This document shows, one piece after another, positions 39,494 to 47,665 of a DNA stretch of 64,000 nt; positions within the stretch are counted from its first letter, which is position 1; every line of letters starts with the position of its first letter. The stretch is from positions 3,038,001-3,102,000 of the forward strand of contig NZ_JBGBPY010000001.1 in assembly GCF_041107455.1 (NCBI RefSeq). The letters are read 5' to 3'. This DNA is from Rhodanobacter humi (GTDB lineage: Bacteria; Pseudomonadota; Gammaproteobacteria; Xanthomonadales; Rhodanobacteraceae). The position numbers and the translations under genes are program-made. The notes under the pieces are model-generated. The model had not been told where the DNA came from and did no database searches. It was given only the letters and a program-made list of their open reading frames with translations.

Positions 39494-40510
39494 ATGGATG
39501 GCGTGGCAGACGGAGCAAGGCGGGCGCTGCTCAGGCTGGATCGGCGGGTGGCGTATTGGGCACGTCCTGGCGGCCGGCTTGCCGTCTTTGCCCACGAATT
39601 CGTGGTGTTCGGCCTCAAGCAAGCCGCTGCCTGCCTGTTCGGCGGCCTGATGGTGGCCTTGCTGTTGGCCAGCTGGCGCTGGTATCCGCGTGACGCGTGG
39701 CTGGCGCGCTACGACTTCCTGACCGTGGCTGCCCTGGCGATCCAGGGCATCCTGCTGGCCGCGAAGCTGGAGAGTCGCGAGGAAGCGAGGGTGATCCTGC
39801 TGTTCCATGTCGTGGGCACGGCGATGGAACTGTTCAAGACGGCGGTGGGCTCGTGGAATTACCCGGAATCCTCGCTGCTGCGGCTGGGCGGGGTGCCGCT
39901 GTTCACCGGCTTCATGTACGCGGCGGTCGGCAGCTACATCGCCCGCGCGTGGCGGCTGTTCGACTTCCGCTTCACCCGGCATCCGCCGTTCGCCGCGACG
40001 GTGGCGCTGGCCGTGGCGATCTACCTCAACTTCTTCAGCCACCATTACCTGCCGGATGCGCGGCCGCTGTTGTTCGTGGCAGTGGCGTGGCTGTTCGGGC
40101 CGTGCCGGATCCACTTCCGCATCCGCCGCACGCACCGGCGCATGCCGCTGCTGCTGGGCTTCGTGCTGGTGGCGCTGTTCATCTGGCTGGCGGAGAACGT
40201 GGGCACTTTCAGCCATGCCTGGCTGTATCCCACACAGCGGCATGGCTGGCACTGGGTGCCGTTCGGCAAGCTGGGCGCGTGGCTGCTGCTGATGATCATC
40301 AGCTACGTGATGGTGTCCGCCTTGCACCGCCAGCGGCCGGGCAGTGGCCGCAACCTCCCGGCGGCGTTACAATTTCGCGATTCATCCCCGCCCCCTTGCC
40401 CGCAGAGGCCCGAATGTTCCCGAAGGACTGCACGATCGCCGGTTACGACTCCGAACTGGCCCAGGCCATCGCCGACGAAGGGCGGCGCCAGGAAGACCAC
40501 GTCGAGCTGA
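39494..40510 (+). CDS. DUF817 family integral membrane protein
   Basis: 338 residues from the ATG at 39494 (GGATGG just upstream). About eight membrane helices occur, with [32 protein letters not shown] and [15 protein letters not shown], typical of the DUF817 family. Function unknown. The family fold seems complete by about residue 281 ([12 protein letters not shown]); the frame then runs on 57 residues, of which the last 32 overlap the start of glyA by 97 bases. The tail has no membrane or family features, so either the normal stop was lost or the overlap is real. Confidence 0.82.
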   Translation: MDGVADGARRALLRLDRRVAYWARPGGRLAVFAHEFVVFGLKQAAACLFGGLMVALLLASWRWYPRDAWLARYDFLTVAALAIQGILLAAKLESREEARVILLFHVVGTAMELFKTAVGSWNYPESSLLRLGGVPLFTGFMYAAVGSYIARAWRLFDFRFTRHPPFAATVALAVAIYLNFFSHHYLPDARPLLFVAVAWLFGPCRIHFRIRRTHRRMPLLLGFVLVALFIWLAENVGTFSHAWLYPTQRHGWHWVPFGKLGAWLLLMIISYVMVSALHRQRPGSGRNLPAALQFRDSSPPPCPQRPECSRRTARSPVTTPNWPRPSPTKGGARKTTSS

Positions 40511-41682
40511 TCGCCTCCGAGAACTACGCCAGCCCGCGGGTGATGGAAGCGCAGGGTTCCAAGCTCACCAACAAGTACGCCGAGGGTTATCCCGGCAAGC
40601 GCTACTACGGCGGCTGCGAGTACGTGGACGTGGCCGAGAAGCTGGCCATCGAGCGCCTCAAGCAGCTGTTCGACTGTGAGTACGCCAACGTGCAGCCGCA
40701 TTCCGGCTCGCAGGCCAACCAGGCGGTGTACTTCGCGCTGCTGCAGCCGGGCGACACCATCCTCGGCATGAGCCTGGCACACGGCGGCCACCTTACCCAC
40801 GGCGCCAAGGTCAACCTCAGCGGCAAGATCCTCCACGCCGTGCAGTACGGCGTGGACGCCAACGGCATCGTGGACATGGCCGAGGTCGAGCGCCTCGCCG
40901 TCGAGCACCAGCCGAAGATGATCGTGGCCGGCTTCAGCGCCTATTCGCAGGTGATGGACTGGGCGCGCTTCCGCGCCATCGCCGACAAGGTCGGCGCGTA
41001 CCTGTTCGTGGACATGGCCCACGTCGCCGGCCTGGTCGCCGCGGGCGTGTACCCCAGCCCGCTGCCGCACGCTCACGTGGTCACCTCCACCACGCACAAG
41101 ACGCTGCGCGGCCCGCGCGGCGGCCTGATCGTGGCGAGCAAGCAGGGCATGGGCGCGGCGGCCGAGGAGATCGAGAAGAAGCTGCAGTCCATCGTGTTCC
41201 CCGGCATCCAGGGCGGCCCGCTGATGCACGTGATCACCGCCAAGGCGGTGGCGTTCAAGGAAGCACTGGAGCCGGAGTTCAAGACCTACCAGGCGCAGGT
41301 GGTGAAGAACGCCAAGGCGATGGCCAAGACCATCATCGCGCGCGGCTACAAGATCGTCTCCGGCGGCACCGAGAACCACCTGATGCTGGTCGACATGATC
41401 GGCAAGCCGATCACCGGCAAGGACGCGGAAGCCGCGCTGGGCAAGGCCCACATCACGGTCAACAAGAACGCCGTGCCGAACGACCCGCAGAAACCCTTCG
41501 TCACCTCCGGCCTGCGCGTGGGCACCCCCGCCGTCACCACCCGCGGCTATCTCGAAGCCGACTGCGTGGAACTGGCGAACTGGATCTGCGACGTGCTGGA
41601 TGCGCCGAACGACGACAAGGTGATCGCCGCTGTGCGCGCCAAGGTCGAGGCGCAGTGCAGGAAGTACCCGGTCTACGGCTGA
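40414..41682 (+). CDS. glyA: serine hydroxymethyltransferase
   Basis: 422 residues, ATG behind GAGG. PLP enzyme of fold type [37 protein letters not shown] at the N-terminus and the PLP-binding Lys in [16 protein letters not shown] (near 230). It interconverts serine plus tetrahydrofolate and glycine plus methylene-tetrahydrofolate. Its start lies inside the DUF817 reading frame. nrdR and the riboflavin genes follow on the same strand, a common gammaproteobacterial order. Confidence 0.97.
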   Translation: MFPKDCTIAGYDSELAQAIADEGRRQEDHVELIASENYASPRVMEAQGSKLTNKYAEGYPGKRYYGGCEYVDVAEKLAIERLKQLFDCEYANVQPHSGSQANQAVYFALLQPGDTILGMSLAHGGHLTHGAKVNLSGKILHAVQYGVDANGIVDMAEVERLAVEHQPKMIVAGFSAYSQVMDWARFRAIADKVGAYLFVDMAHVAGLVAAGVYPSPLPHAHVVTSTTHKTLRGPRGGLIVASKQGMGAAAEEIEKKLQSIVFPGIQGGPLMHVITAKAVAFKEALEPEFKTYQAQVVKNAKAMAKTIIARGYKIVSGGTENHLMLVDMIGKPITGKDAEAALGKAHITVNKNAVPNDPQKPFVTSGLRVGTPAVTTRGYLEADCVELANWICDVLDAPNDDKVIAAVRAKVEAQCRKYPVYG

Positions 41683-41684
41683 AA

Positions 41685-41770
41685 GCGAGAAGTGGGTGAA
41701 GAGGAGTGAGAAGTGAGAGAAAGCCGGTGCTGATGCTTTCCTCTCGCTCCTCACTTCTCTACTCTCACTC
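41685..41770. repeat. GA-rich/CT-rich imperfect inverted repeat
   Basis: A GA-rich strand (GAGGAGTGAGAAGTGAGAGA) faces a CT-rich strand (CTCTCGCTCCTCACTTCTCT), joined through GCCGGTGCTGATGC. Each arm has internal GAGAAGTG-like repeats. It fills the glyA-nrdR gap and may act as a terminator or processing hairpin. Confidence 0.7.
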
Positions 41771-41780
41771 CTAAGCCCCT

Positions 41781-42317
41781 ATGCATTGCCCCTTCTGCCA
41801 GCACGAAGACACCCGCGTGATCGACTCGCGGCTCACCGAGGACGGCGCCACCGTGCGCCGTCGTCGCGAGTGTCCGCAGTGCGGCGAACGCTTCAACACC
41901 TTCGAGACGGCGGAGCTGAAGCTGCCGGCGATCGTGAAGAGCGGCGAGCGGCGCGAAGCCTTCGACGAGCGCAAGCTGCGGGTGAGCTTCGAACGCGCGC
42001 TGCAGAAGCGGCCCGTGGCCAGCGACGCGGTGGATGCCGCGGTGCGCGAGATCATCAACGATCTGCGCCGCAGCGGCGAGCGCGAAGTGCCTTCGCGCCA
42101 GGTCGGCGAACTGGTGATGCGCGAGCTGAAGAAGCTCGACCAGGTGGCCTACGTGCGCTTCGCCTCGGTCTATCGCAAGTTCGAGGACGTGCAAGCCTTC
42201 CTCGAGGAAATCGCGAAGCTGGAGCACGACCTGCCGGAGCTGGAGAAACTGCAGCTGTCGCTGCTGGCCGGCGGCGAAGCCGCGGTTGCGGAGCCGCGTC
42301 GCCCGCGCAAGGGTTGA
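41781..42317 (+). CDS. nrdR: transcriptional repressor NrdR
   Basis: 178 residues. Zinc ribbon [15 protein letters not shown] ... CPQCGERF (residues 3-37), then an ATP-cone domain (about 48-140; [26 protein letters not shown]). It represses ribonucleotide reductase genes according to dATP/ATP. The length is slightly above the usual 150 or so because of a C-terminal tail. It is in the conserved glyA-nrdR-ribD order. Confidence 0.96.
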   Translation: MHCPFCQHEDTRVIDSRLTEDGATVRRRRECPQCGERFNTFETAELKLPAIVKSGERREAFDERKLRVSFERALQKRPVASDAVDAAVREIINDLRRSGEREVPSRQVGELVMRELKKLDQVAYVRFASVYRKFEDVQAFLEEIAKLEHDLPELEKLQLSLLAGGEAAVAEPRRPRKG

Positions 42318-42321
42318 CGCT

Positions 42322-42390
42322 TTTCTCCCTCTCCCCGCCGGGGAGAGGGTCGGGGTCAAGGGACGGCCGCGCCCTCACCCTTCCTGGGAG
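42322..42390. repeat. CTCTCCC/GGGAGAG palindrome
   Basis: CCCTCTCCCCGCCGGGGAGA and a partial inverse further right fill the nrdR-ribD gap, ending with GGGAG, which may serve as the ribD ribosome site. Confidence 0.7.
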
Positions 42391-42402
42391 TGGATGACCC
42401 GC

Positions 42403-43617
42403 ATGAGCTTCACCTCCTCCGACCACACCCACATGGCGCACGCCCTGCGCCTCGCCAAGCGCGGCCTTTGCACCACCCAGCCCAACCCGCGCGTGGGCTG
42501 CGTGATCGTGCACGGCGATGAGGTGGTCGGTGCCGGTTGGCACCGGCGCGCTGGCGAGCCGCATGCCGAGGTGTTCGCGCTGCGCGAGGCCGGCGAGCGC
42601 GCCGGCGGCGCCACCGCCTATGTGACGCTGGAACCCTGCGCCCACCACGGCCGCACGCCGCCTTGCGCGGATGCGCTGGTCGCCGCCGGCGTGGCGCGGG
42701 TGGTGATCGCTGCGGAAGACCCGTTCCCGCAAGTGGCCGGGCGCGGCATCGAAAAACTGCGTGTTGCCGGCATTGCCGTGGACACCGGGCTGCTGCGCGA
42801 TGAGGCGCGTGAATTGAACTGCGGCTTCTTCAGCCGCATCGAACGCGGCCGCCCCTTCGTGCGCGTGAAGCTGGCGATGAGCCTGGACGGCCGCACCGCG
42901 CTCGCCAACGGCGAGTCGAAGTGGATCACCGGCGAGGCCGCCCGCGCCGACGTGCAGCGCTGGCGCGCACGCAGCAGCGCCATCCTCACCAGCAGCGGCA
43001 CCGTGCTGGCGGACAATCCCCGCCTCACCGTGCGGCTGGGCGGTGCAGCAGCCACTCTCACCCAACCCTCTCCCCAAAGTGCGGTTGGAGGAGAGGGCTC
43101 GGCCAGCCACGGCGCCGGGTTTGGCTCCCTCTCCCCCGGCCTCGCCGGGAGAGAGGGTTGGGGTGAGGGGGTGACCATCGCGCCGCTGCGCGTGGTGCTG
43201 GATCGCCAGCTGCGCAGCCCCGCCGGCAGCCACGTGCTGGACGGCAGCACGCCTACCCTGGTGCTGCATGGCGCGGATGCCGCGTGCCGCGACGACCGCT
43301 ACGCGCGGGTCGAACTCGCTACGGTGGCGGAACAGGGCGGCGCCTTCGAGCTACCCGCCGTGCTGTCCCTGCTCGCCGCGCGCGACATCAACGAACTGCA
43401 CGTGGAGGCCGGCCCGACCCTGTGCGGGGCGCTGTTCGCCGCCGGCCTGGTCGACGAACTGCTGCTCTACATCGCGCCGGTGCTGCTGGGCGACGCCGCG
43501 CGCCCCCTGCTGGCGCTGCCGCCGCTGGCGGACATGGCCTCGCGCTGGCGCCTGCGCCTGTGCGACCAGCGCATGCTGGGGCGGGACATGCGCCTGCGGC
43601 TGCATCCGGTGCTTTGA
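42403..43617 (+). CDS. ribD: bifunctional riboflavin deaminase/reductase RibD with in-frame repeat insert
   Basis: 404 residues from MSFTSSDHTHMAHALRLAKRG (the ATG at 42394 is an alternative). Deaminase domain: HAEVFAL, with zinc ligands in PCAHHGRTPPC. Reductase domain: VKLAMSLDGRTA, SGTVLADNPRLTVR, then VVLDRQLRSP and LHVEAGPTL. It catalyses two steps from the GTP cyclohydrolase product. Residues about 217-256 (TLTQPSPQSAVGGEG to GWGEGVTIAP) are encoded by a CTCTCCC-family palindrome inserted in frame between two conserved reductase strands. Whether the reductase half is active should be doubted. Confidence 0.93.
   Translation: MSFTSSDHTHMAHALRLAKRGLCTTQPNPRVGCVIVHGDEVVGAGWHRRAGEPHAEVFALREAGERAGGATAYVTLEPCAHHGRTPPCADALVAAGVARVVIAAEDPFPQVAGRGIEKLRVAGIAVDTGLLRDEARELNCGFFSRIERGRPFVRVKLAMSLDGRTALANGESKWITGEAARADVQRWRARSSAILTSSGTVLADNPRLTVRLGGAAATLTQPSPQSAVGGEGSASHGAGFGSLSPGLAGREGWGEGVTIAPLRVVLDRQLRSPAGSHVLDGSTPTLVLHGADAACRDDRYARVELATVAEQGGAFELPAVLSLLAARDINELHVEAGPTLCGALFAAGLVDELLLYIAPVLLGDAARPLLALPPLADMASRWRLRLCDQRMLGRDMRLRLHPVL
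43052..43170. repeat. CTCTCCC/GGGAGAG palindrome inside ribD coding sequence
   Basis: CTCACCCAACCCTCTCCCCA at the left and GAGAGAGGGTTGGGGTGAGG at the right are inverted, with a second inner pair (GGAGGAGAGGGC / CTCCCTCTCCC). The element sits within the open ribD frame, with no stop in that frame. Confidence 0.9.
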
Positions 43618-43710
43618 TTCGGCGTCGCCCTGGTTGAACGCCGTGTTCCGCCGACGGGTCGGGCCGGTGCCGGCGCAGGTGCTAGACTGCGCGCGCCGGT
43701 TCGCCGGCAA

Positions 43711-43882
43711 GCGTCTTCAGGGCGGGGCGAAATTCCCCACCGGCGGTAGGTGTCCCCAAGACACGAGCCCGCGAGCGCCTTCGCCGCAACGGGAAGGGTC
43801 AGCAGATCCGGTCGAATGCCGGAGCCGACGGTCAGGCCAACCCGCATGCGGGGCGGCTCACAGTCCGGATGAAAGAAGACGG
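43711..43882 (+). promoter_or_regulatory. FMN riboswitch (RFN element)
   Basis: The closing stem is CGTCTTC / GAAGACG. Conserved blocks follow in order: AGGGCGGGGCGAAATTCCCC, ACCGGCGGTAGGTG, CACGAGCCCGCGAGCG, GTCAGCAGATCCGGTCGAAT, GCCGGAGCCGACGGTCA and CAGTCCGGATGAAAGAAGAC. It lies downstream of ribD and upstream of ribE, so it controls ribE and ribBX but not ribD. Confidence 0.97.
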
Positions 43883-43986
43883 TTCGACGCGCGGTCCTGC
43901 CACGCGCCGACCTCATGCCTTGAGGCGTTCTCGCCCGTATCCGTGGAGAACGTTTCATGATCACGATGATTGCAAGCAAGACGGCT

Positions 43987-44003
43987 GCCTCCTGTCGGGA
44001 GGT
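43987..44003 (+). promoter_or_regulatory. ribosome-site sequestering hairpin of the FMN riboswitch
   Basis: CCTCC (43988-43992) can pair with GGAGG (43998-44002), which is the ribE Shine-Dalgarno sequence, through the loop TGTCG. This suggests that FMN binding represses translation of ribE rather than (or as well as) terminating transcription; no T-tract terminator was seen. Confidence 0.6.
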
Positions 44004-44009
44004 GCGTTG

Positions 44010-44651
44010 ATGTTCACCGGCATCATCCAGTCCGTGGGCCGCATCGCGCGGCTCGAACCGCGCGGCGGCGATCTGCGTCTGCACGTGGACACCGCCAATC
44101 TCGACCTTGCCGACGTGCAGCTGGGCGATTCCGTCGCCGTCTCCGGCGTTTGCCTGACCGCCGTGACGCTGGAAGCACGCGGCTTCAGCGCCGACGTCTC
44201 CAACGAAACGCTGTCGCTGACCACCTTGGGCGGACTCAAGGCCGGCGACCCGGTGAACCTGGAGAAGGCGCTGCGCCTCGCCGATCGGTTGGGCGGCCAT
44301 CTGGTCTCCGGCCATGTCGACGGCCTGGGCAAGGTGGTGTCGATCGCGCCCGACGGCCGTTCGCAGCGCTGGACCTTCGAGATGCCGGCGAACCTGGCCC
44401 GCTACATCGCCGCCAAGGGCTCGGTGTGCATCGACGGCACCAGCCTCACCGTCAACGAGGTGGCCGGCCACCGCTTCGGAGTCAACCTTATTCCCCACAC
44501 GGTGGAACACACGGCGTTCCATGCGAAGCGCGCGGGTGATGTGGTGAACATCGAGGTGGACGTGATCGCGCGCTACGTGGAGCGGCTGATCGGCGGCGGC
44601 GGTGCACCGAAGCTGGACGAGGCATTCCTGAAACAACACGGGTTCGCCTGA
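44010..44651 (+). CDS. ribE: riboflavin synthase (alpha subunit)
   Basis: 213 residues starting MFTGIIQSVGRI, behind GGGAGG. It has two lumazine-binding repeats: residues 1-97 (DSVAVSGVCLTAV, FSADVSNETL) and 98-200 (GHLVSGHVDG, GSVCIDGTSLTVNEV, FGVNLIPHTVEHT). It dismutates two 6,7-dimethyl-8-ribityllumazine molecules into riboflavin. It is under the FMN riboswitch. The usual third partner ribH is not in the window. Confidence 0.97.
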   Translation: MFTGIIQSVGRIARLEPRGGDLRLHVDTANLDLADVQLGDSVAVSGVCLTAVTLEARGFSADVSNETLSLTTLGGLKAGDPVNLEKALRLADRLGGHLVSGHVDGLGKVVSIAPDGRSQRWTFEMPANLARYIAAKGSVCIDGTSLTVNEVAGHRFGVNLIPHTVEHTAFHAKRAGDVVNIEVDVIARYVERLIGGGGAPKLDEAFLKQHGFA

Positions 44652-44672
44652 CCCGCTGCATCCACCACCCCG

Positions 44673-44752
44673 GCGTCATTCCCGCGAAAGCGGGAATCCA
44701 TGTCGATTCATACGTAGCGCAGGATGGATTCCCGCTTTCGCGGGAATGACGT
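44673..44752. repeat. GTCATTCC-type inverted repeat
   Basis: CGTCATTCCCGCGAAAGCGG and its exact inverse at the right enclose about 20 bases (TGTCGATTCATACGTAGCGC). It lies between ribE and ribBX, within the riboswitch-controlled transcript, and belongs to the same family as 37446. Confidence 0.9.
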
Positions 44753-44782
44753 CCGGCAAGAACGAAGCGAACCGGTGATCTC

Positions 44783-45874
44783 ATGCCTTTCAACACCATC
44801 CCCGAAATCCTCGACGACCTTCGCGCCGGCCGCATGGTCGTGATCCTCGACGACGAAGACCGCGAGAACGAGGGCGACCTCGTGATGGCCGCGCAGATGG
44901 TGCGGCCGGAGGACGTCAACTTCATGGTGCGCGAGGCGCGCGGCCTGCTCTGCCTCACGCTCACTGAGCAGCGCACGCGCCAGCTTGGCCTGCGCCCCAT
45001 GGTCAGCGACAACACCTCGCAGTACCACACCAACTTCACCGTCTCGATCGAGGCAGCCGAGGGCGTCACCACCGGCATCTCGGCGCACGACCGCGCGCGC
45101 ACCATCCAGGTGGCGGTGAAGTCGGATGCGAAGCCGCAGGACCTCTCCCAGCCGGGCCACATCTTCCCGCTCACCGCACAGCCCGGCGGCGTGCTCACCC
45201 GCGCCGGCCATACCGAGGCCGGTTGCGACCTTGCCGCGCTGGCGGGGCTGGAGCCGTCGGCGGTGCTGATCGAGATCCTGCACGAGGATGGCTCGATGGC
45301 GCGCCGTCCCGAGCTGGAGGTGTTCGCGCAGAAGCATGGTCTCAAGATCGGCAGCATCGCCGACCTGATCCGCTACCGGCTGGAAACCGAGAAGACCATC
45401 CAGCGCGTGCACGAGGAGGATGTCGAAACCGAATTCGGCCCGTTCCGGCTGGTGGCCTGGCGCGACGCGATCCGCCGTGGCCTGCACTACGCGCTGGTGC
45501 GCGGCACGGTGGACGACGGTGCGCCGGTGCTGAGCCGCGTGCACGTGCGCAACACCTTGTCCGACGTGCTGCACCTCAAGCGCGACGACCTCGGCCTCAC
45601 CGTCACCAGTGCACTGCGCCGCATCGCCGACGAAGACCGCGGCGTGCTGCTGGTGCTGTCCGGCGAGGACACCCCCGAGGCGCTGCTGGCCCGACTCAAG
45701 CGTCAGCCCGCGACCCTCGCGCCCGAGGACGCGCAGCAGCAGGAGTGGCGCCAACTCGGCCTGGGTGCACAGATGCTGGCCGACCTCGGCGTGCGCAAGC
45801 TGCGCGTGCTGGGCACGCCGCGCAAGCTGGTGGGCCTGGCTGGCTTCGGCCTGGAAGTCGTCGAACACGTGTGA
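44783..45874 (+). CDS. ribB: 3,4-dihydroxy-2-butanone 4-phosphate synthase with GTP cyclohydrolase II-like domain (RibBX)
   Basis: 363 residues. The N-terminal half (1-200) is a complete RibB with DDEDRENEGDLVMAAQ, TRAGHTEAGCDLA and the acidic metal site. The C-terminal half has the GTP cyclohydrolase II fold (IRRGLHYALVRG, VRKLRVLGTPRKLVGLAGFGLEVVE), but the zinc-binding block HSECLTGDxFGSxRCDCG of true RibA is replaced by RVHVRNTLSDVLHLKRDDLG with no Cys. So it makes DHBP but very likely not the GTP product. This RibBX form is known in Gammaproteobacteria, so a separate ribA must exist elsewhere. Confidence 0.93.
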   Translation: MPFNTIPEILDDLRAGRMVVILDDEDRENEGDLVMAAQMVRPEDVNFMVREARGLLCLTLTEQRTRQLGLRPMVSDNTSQYHTNFTVSIEAAEGVTTGISAHDRARTIQVAVKSDAKPQDLSQPGHIFPLTAQPGGVLTRAGHTEAGCDLAALAGLEPSAVLIEILHEDGSMARRPELEVFAQKHGLKIGSIADLIRYRLETEKTIQRVHEEDVETEFGPFRLVAWRDAIRRGLHYALVRGTVDDGAPVLSRVHVRNTLSDVLHLKRDDLGLTVTSALRRIADEDRGVLLVLSGEDTPEALLARLKRQPATLAPEDAQQQEWRQLGLGAQMLADLGVRKLRVLGTPRKLVGLAGFGLEVVEHV

Positions 45875-45893
45875 TGTGGTTCGTGGGAGCGGT

Positions 45894-45965
45894 TGTAGGA
45901 GCGGCTTCAGCCGCGATTTGTCCAGCTTGGACAGCGCGATGATCGCGGCTGAAGCCGCTCCTACG
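45894..45965. repeat. REP-type palindrome pair
   Basis: TGTAGGAGCGGCTTCAGCCG and its inverse, with an inner palindrome (GTCCAGCTTGGAC). It lies between ribBX and ldcA. Confidence 0.92.
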
Positions 45966-46045
45966 CCGCCCTGGCGAACATTTTCGCCATGCGCCGGCCA
46001 GATGCTTGCCCGCATAATCGGCTGTCCCAACCGTCGGCTGTTCCC

Positions 46046-46987
46046 ATGCCCACCACCCGCGTCCGCCTGATCGCCCCCTCCGGCTACCCGCACGACCGCG
46101 CCGCGATGAGCCGCGGTGTGGCCCGCCTGCGCGAGGCCGGTTGCGCGGTGGATGGCCTGGACGTGCTGGAGCGCACCGAACTGCGCTACGCCGGCAACGA
46201 TGCCGAGCGCGCGGCCGACCTCAACGCGCTCGCCACGCTGGACGCGCTGCCCGACATCGCGTTGGCGATCCGCGGCGGCTACGGTGCCACGCGCCTGCTG
46301 GAACACCTGCACTACGACGCGCTGCGCGAACGGCTGGATGGTTCCAGCATGGTGCTGGTAGGCCACAGCGACTTCACCGCGATCCAGCTGGCACTGCATG
46401 CGAAAAGCGGCCTGGTCACGTTTGGCGGCCCCATGCTCGGCCCCGATTTCGGCGCGGAGCTCCCGAGCGCGCTGACGGTGCCGCACTTCTGGCGCACCGT
46501 GCGCGCGGCGCAGGGTACGGCGGAGTGGACCAGCAGCGGTGAGCATGCGCTGGATCTCGAAGGTGCGCTGTGGGGCGGCAATCTCGCGATGCTGTGCAGC
46601 CTGCTTGGCACGCCGTTTTTCCCGCGCATCGACGGTGGCATCCTGTTCGTGGAGGACGTGGGCGAACCGCCATTCCGCATCGAACGGCTGCTGTACCAGC
46701 TGCACCTGTCCGGCGTGCTTGGGCGGCAGCGCGCGCTGATCCTCGGCGATTTCACCGACTGCCGACCCAGTGCCTACGACAACGGCTACGGACTGGGCGA
46801 AGGCTTCGCGCAAATCCGCCGCGTGGCCGGCATCCCGGTGCTGGACGGCCTGCCGTTCGGCCACGTGCCGGACAAGTTCACCCTGCCGTTCGGTGTGCCG
46901 GCACGCTTGCGTGTGGAGGGCGGCAAGGCGCGGCTGGATTTCACGGGCTACCCGCGTTTGCCGAATGCCTCCACCGGCGACGTGTAG
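46046..46987 (+). CDS. ldcA: muramoyltetrapeptide (LD-) carboxypeptidase, S66 family
   Basis: 313 residues from MPTTRVRLIAPSGYP. Nucleophile Ser in VLVGHSDFTAIQLAL, with IRGGYGATRLLEHLHYD before it and the C-terminal Glu/His region ILFVEDVGEPPFRIERLL ... GLPFGHVPDKFTLPFG. It removes the terminal D-Ala from recycled murein tetrapeptides in the cytoplasm. Its stop TAG is formed by the first bases of the following repeat (GTAGGAGCGC). Confidence 0.93.
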   Translation: MPTTRVRLIAPSGYPHDRAAMSRGVARLREAGCAVDGLDVLERTELRYAGNDAERAADLNALATLDALPDIALAIRGGYGATRLLEHLHYDALRERLDGSSMVLVGHSDFTAIQLALHAKSGLVTFGGPMLGPDFGAELPSALTVPHFWRTVRAAQGTAEWTSSGEHALDLEGALWGGNLAMLCSLLGTPFFPRIDGGILFVEDVGEPPFRIERLLYQLHLSGVLGRQRALILGDFTDCRPSAYDNGYGLGEGFAQIRRVAGIPVLDGLPFGHVPDKFTLPFGVPARLRVEGGKARLDFTGYPRLPNASTGDV

Positions 46988-47060
46988 GAGCGCACTCTGT
47001 GCGCGATTGTCTTGCGCCTTGATCGAGGTAGGAACTGTCGCACACAGGGTGCGCTCCTAC
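46983..47060. repeat. REP-variant palindrome joining two gene ends
   Basis: GTGTAGGAGCGCACTCTGTG at the left and CACAGGGTGCGCTCCTACCG at the right. The left arm contains the ldcA stop (46985-46987) and the right arm contains the coaE stop on the other strand (47057-47059). Confidence 0.88.
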
Positions 47061-47665
47061 CGATCAGCGGCCAGCGCCAGATAGCGTTGATGCAGCTTCG
47101 CGACAGCCGTATCCAGCGCTGCCTCGTCGCCGCTGTTGTCGATCACGTCGTGGGCCAGCGTCAATCGCTCCTCGCGCCGCGCCTGCTGTTCCAGCATGCG
47201 CCGGGCCAGCGCCTCGTCGACGCCGTCGCGGGCGATCAGGCGGGCCAGTTGCAGCTCCGCTGGCGCATCGACCAGCAGCACGCGGTCGACCCAGCGGTAG
47301 CGCACGATGTTCTCGGCCAGCAGCGGAATCGCCAGCAGGCAGTAAGGCGTGGTGTCGGCCAGCGCACGTTCGTGCAGCCAATGGCGCACGCGGGGATGGA
47401 TGATGCCTTCCAGCGTCCGCCGCGCCGCCGGATCGGCGAACACGCGGCGGCGCATGGCCGGACGATCCAGCCGGCCTTCGGCATCCAGCACCTCGTCGCC
47501 GAACGCGGCGACCACGGCGGCCAAACCTTCGCTGCCAGGCGCAACCACCTCACGCGCAGCGACGTCGGCGTCGTGCACCGGCACGCCCAGCGCGGCGAAG
47601 CGGCGCGTCACCGCGCTCTTGCCGGCGGCAATGCCGCCGGTGAGGGCGACGACGTAGCTGTTCAT
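47057..47665 (-). CDS. coaE: dephospho-CoA kinase
   Basis: 202 residues from MNSYVVALTGGIAAGKS (P-loop GGIAAGKS at 10-17), with DADVAAREVV (catalytic Asp) and HPRVRHWL typical of CoaE. It phosphorylates dephospho-CoA at the 3' position. The start overlaps the pilD stop by four bases, so it is the last gene of the pilB-pilC-pilD-coaE run. The stop codon is part of a repeat arm. Confidence 0.95.
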   Translation of the reverse strand: MNSYVVALTGGIAAGKSAVTRRFAALGVPVHDADVAAREVVAPGSEGLAAVVAAFGDEVLDAEGRLDRPAMRRRVFADPAARRTLEGIIHPRVRHWLHERALADTTPYCLLAIPLLAENIVRYRWVDRVLLVDAPAELQLARLIARDGVDEALARRMLEQQARREERLTLAHDVIDNSGDEAALDTAVAKLHQRYLALAADR

